A DNA stretch of 6,483 nt, from NCBI GenBank assembly GCA_022616395.1, contig JAKEEV010001129.1:1-6483 (forward strand), given 5' to 3'. Positions within the stretch are counted from its first letter, which is position 1, and every line of letters begins with the position of its first letter. The position numbers were made by a program, and so were the translations under genes. The DNA is from Planctomycetia bacterium. Its GTDB lineage: Bacteria; Planctomycetota; Planctomycetia; Gemmatales; Gemmataceae. Below are positions 5,408-6,483 of the stretch, piece by piece. Below the pieces are notes generated by a model, which was given only the letters and a program-made list of their open reading frames with translations, had not been told where the DNA came from and did not search any database.

Positions 5408-5433
5408 AGGTTTCCTGGCGCAAGCCAGTACCT
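5408..5433 (+). other. Small stem-loop with GCAA tetraloop
   Basis: CTGGC (5415-5419) pairs with GCCAG (5424-5428) around the loop GCAA, a GNRA-type tetraloop. AGGT (5408-5411) can pair with ACCT (5430-5433) across a small asymmetric internal loop. It may be part of a transcribed leader for the gene at 5750 or chance; there is no comparative support. Confidence 0.3.
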
Positions 5434-5699
5434 CCCTCCGGATGGAAGGAAGAGAGAACTCCCACCCCTCTGTTCGCACTTGCTGCCGGCCTGGAACACC
5501 GGACGCCAAGACGTGAACAGTCCTCAACCGATGCGGAACCGTTCGCGTTACCCGCGACCGTGTGTTCCGAAGACGAACGCTGGATGACACACGAACTGAT
5601 TCGGTCGTGGCATCCACGAGCCATCGGATTTCCCCGTCGCCCTCGTCCCGAACCACGCCGTTGCGCGGTTTTGGTGCGCTGTCGGCTTGCCCTCCCGCC

Positions 5700-5715
5700 G
5701 GGTGCCTCTGCACCC
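5700..5715 (+). other. Short hairpin upstream of the 5750 gene
   Basis: GGGTGC (5700-5705) and GCACCC (5710-5715) pair perfectly around CTCT. It lies 22 bases before the Shine-Dalgarno of the coiled-coil gene, so it would be in the leader transcript. A regulatory role is speculative. Confidence 0.3.
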
Positions 5716-5737
5716 TCCCCGACTGGTTCGTTCCAAC

Positions 5738-5741
5738 GGAG
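5738..5741 (+). promoter_or_regulatory. Ribosome binding site deciding the GTG start at 5750
   Basis: GGAG, 8 bases before GTG 5750. No ATG is available near the start of this frame. The choice is reinforced by the gap-free alignment of the resulting N-terminus with the downstream paralogue. Confidence 0.7.
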
Positions 5742-5749
5742 ACGCTCCT

Positions 5750-6232
5750 GTGTTCAGTTACCAACTCTCCCATCGCCGCATCTTCCTGACGCTGGCTACA
5801 CTCGGACTCCCCACGGCCCTCTTGATGTTCGCTGATCCGACCTGGGCAAAGTCGTTAGGTGTGGATGTCTGGAATATGCCGGCCCTTCAACAAGAGACCC
5901 GCGACGCCGACGCCCACCACGCGGAACTCGACATCGAGAACGCCGCGCTGTTGCGTCGCATCGAGGTGAAGGAGACGCTGATCCGCGATCTGATCGAGGA
6001 ACGAACGACGCTGACCGAAGTGACGGCACAGTTTCACGAGATGAATGTGGTCCGCCCCCAGTACATGGTCGTCATCCGCGTCAGTTTTCCCGGAGACACG
6101 GATGAAGAGAAGATGGCCCGCAACGTGATCTCCTTCGCGCTCCCCCGCGTCGAGCCGGAAAAGCGCGAGGCGCTTGAACGTCGGTTGGAAGCCGAACTCC
6201 AACAGATGCTGGCCACCAGCGCCAGCCGCTAA
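5750..6232 (+). CDS. Membrane-anchored coiled-coil protein, first of two tandem paralogues (160 aa)
   Basis: The start is GTG 5750, with GGAG at 5738-5741, giving 160 residues. One hydrophobic segment (about 11-27, IFLTLATLGLPTALLMF) follows a basic N-terminus and is probably a signal anchor. Next come PTWAKSLGVDVWNMPAL (30-46), then a long charged helix with heptad-like spacing (about 46-95, including LLRRIEVKETLIRDLIEE), a segment FPGDTDEEKMARNVISFAL (113-131), and a second short charged helix (about 135-154). Cysteines are absent. The pattern 'RR.E.KE.LIRDLI...TTLTEV.AQF..MN' followed by 'PG.TDEEK..RNVI' recalls a family of small proteins that I believe is expanded in Gemmata-type planctomycetes, there usually annotated as hypothetical. 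The function is unknown; the sequence suggests a membrane-tethered oligomer or partner-binding protein. The next gene begins 120 bases downstream and shares the anchor and DVWN motif, so the two form a tandem pair and may be cotranscribed. Confidence 0.8.
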   Translation: MFSYQLSHRRIFLTLATLGLPTALLMFADPTWAKSLGVDVWNMPALQQETRDADAHHAELDIENAALLRRIEVKETLIRDLIEERTTLTEVTAQFHEMNVVRPQYMVVIRVSFPGDTDEEKMARNVISFALPRVEPEKREALERRLEAELQQMLATSASR

Positions 6233-6244
6233 CCACTCTCCTGA

Positions 6245-6261
6245 TGCCCCAAATTGGGGCA
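6245..6261 (+). other. Perfect hairpin between the tandem paralogues
   Basis: TGCCCCAA (6245-6252) and TTGGGGCA (6254-6261) are perfect inverted repeats around one A, realistically a 6-bp GC-rich stem with a 5-base loop. It lies 12 bases after the stop of the first paralogue. No T run follows, so a simple intrinsic terminator is unlikely; an intercistronic mRNA stabiliser or attenuating structure is possible. Confidence 0.45.
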
Positions 6262-6274
6262 CCTCTCCCTCGAT

Positions 6275-6298
6275 GACCCGGCCAAATGGAACCGGGTC
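6275..6298 (+). other. Second hairpin between the tandem paralogues
   Basis: GACCCGG (6275-6281) and CCGGGTC (6292-6298) pair perfectly over 7 bp with a 10-base loop. It is 13 bases after the previous hairpin, and no T tract follows. Confidence 0.45.
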
Positions 6299-6352
6299 GA
6301 GCGCGCTCAGCGTCTTGCGCTGGCGTTCGCTGATCCTTCACGAGGGTTTCCC

Positions 6353-6483
6353 ATGATCGTAATCCGCCGATCCGGTGCCGCGTCCGCTGCCGTCCTGGTG
6401 GGATTGACCGCGAGTTGGATGGCCGCACATTTGCTGGCACCGGACTGGTCCCGCCGCGCTGGGCTGGATGTCTGGAACCTTGC
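6353..6483 (+). CDS. Second tandem paralogue, N-terminal part (runs off window)
   Basis: ATG 6353 is preceded by GAGGG (6342-6346) at 6-base spacing. 43 residues are visible: a basic start (MIVIRRSG), a hydrophobic segment (about 9-29), then APDWSRRAGLDVWNL (29-43). The tail matches the upstream protein without gaps: Pro30, Trp32, Gly37 and Asp-Val-Trp-Asn 39-42 hold the same residue numbers in both. The membrane segment itself is not similar in sequence, as expected for an anchor. The frame is open to the last base, so the coiled-coil part, if present, lies outside the window. The function is unknown. Confidence 0.75.
   Translation, partial: MIVIRRSGAASAAVLVGLTASWMAAHLLAPDWSRRAGLDVWNL

Larger units (their letters stand above)
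5076..5749. other. 674-base intergenic region between divergent genes; no convincing gene
   Basis: The longer frames here lack start signals and recognisable protein character. The half nearest the AI-2E gene is an open extension of that gene's frame as far as 5186. Around 5282-5345 the sequence is clearly richer in A and T than its surroundings, which would suit a promoter area for one or both divergent genes, but I cannot place confident -35/-10 boxes. An ATG at 5316 opens a 30-codon frame (MSTKVQKKQR onwards, stop 5406-5408) without a Shine-Dalgarno; coding is doubtful. Two small hairpins are listed separately (5408-5433, 5700-5715). No tRNA was recognised. Confidence 0.5.

Noticed and set aside
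5316..5408. A 30-codon frame starting at ATG 5316
   Set aside because: No Shine-Dalgarno and no recognisable signal peptide or motif; too short to support from sequence alone.

Overview
The window looks like ordinary chromosome of a planctomycete, most likely a Gemmata-type lineage. The reasons are a moderately high G+C content, several small secreted or membrane proteins of lineage-specific type, a secreted PL10-type pectate lyase-like protein of the form common in planctomycetes, and repeat-rich intergenic gaps. This placement is inference from protein character; there is no rRNA or other taxonomic marker.

Layout. Bases 1-1003 (+ strand) hold the 3' end of a small protein with a TapB/DUF3108-like tail, then a complete stand-alone PD-(D/E)XK nuclease-like protein. 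Bases 5075-1013 (- strand) hold four genes in one direction: an AI-2E/PerM-family membrane protein (5075-3993), a secreted PL10-like pectate lyase (3718-2222), a secreted beta-rich hypothetical protein (1943-1374) and an 89-residue membrane-anchored protein (1282-1013). The last converges on the nuclease-like gene with only 9 bases between the stop codons. Bases 5076-5749 hold no convincing gene. From 5750 on (+ strand) lie two tandem paralogues, a short membrane-anchored coiled-coil protein and the start of a second one that runs off the window.

Repeats. Each gap in the minus-strand run carries a different inverted repeat. Between the AI-2E gene and the lyase lies a 224-bp element with perfect 47-bp terminal inverted repeats and nested palindromes (3760-3983), which looks like a MITE or a mobile palindromic repeat. 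Between the lyase and the next gene lies an imperfect A-rich/T-rich inverted repeat (2058-2167) followed by a second intergenic repeat type. Between the last two genes lies a compact GC-rich hairpin, probably a terminator (1311-1341).

No prophage, CRISPR array, transposase or recognisable multigene defence or biosynthetic system is visible. The most unusual items are the 224-bp palindromic element, whose arm supplies in-frame start codons to the lyase gene, the stand-alone PD-(D/E)XK protein, and the tandem coiled-coil paralogues.
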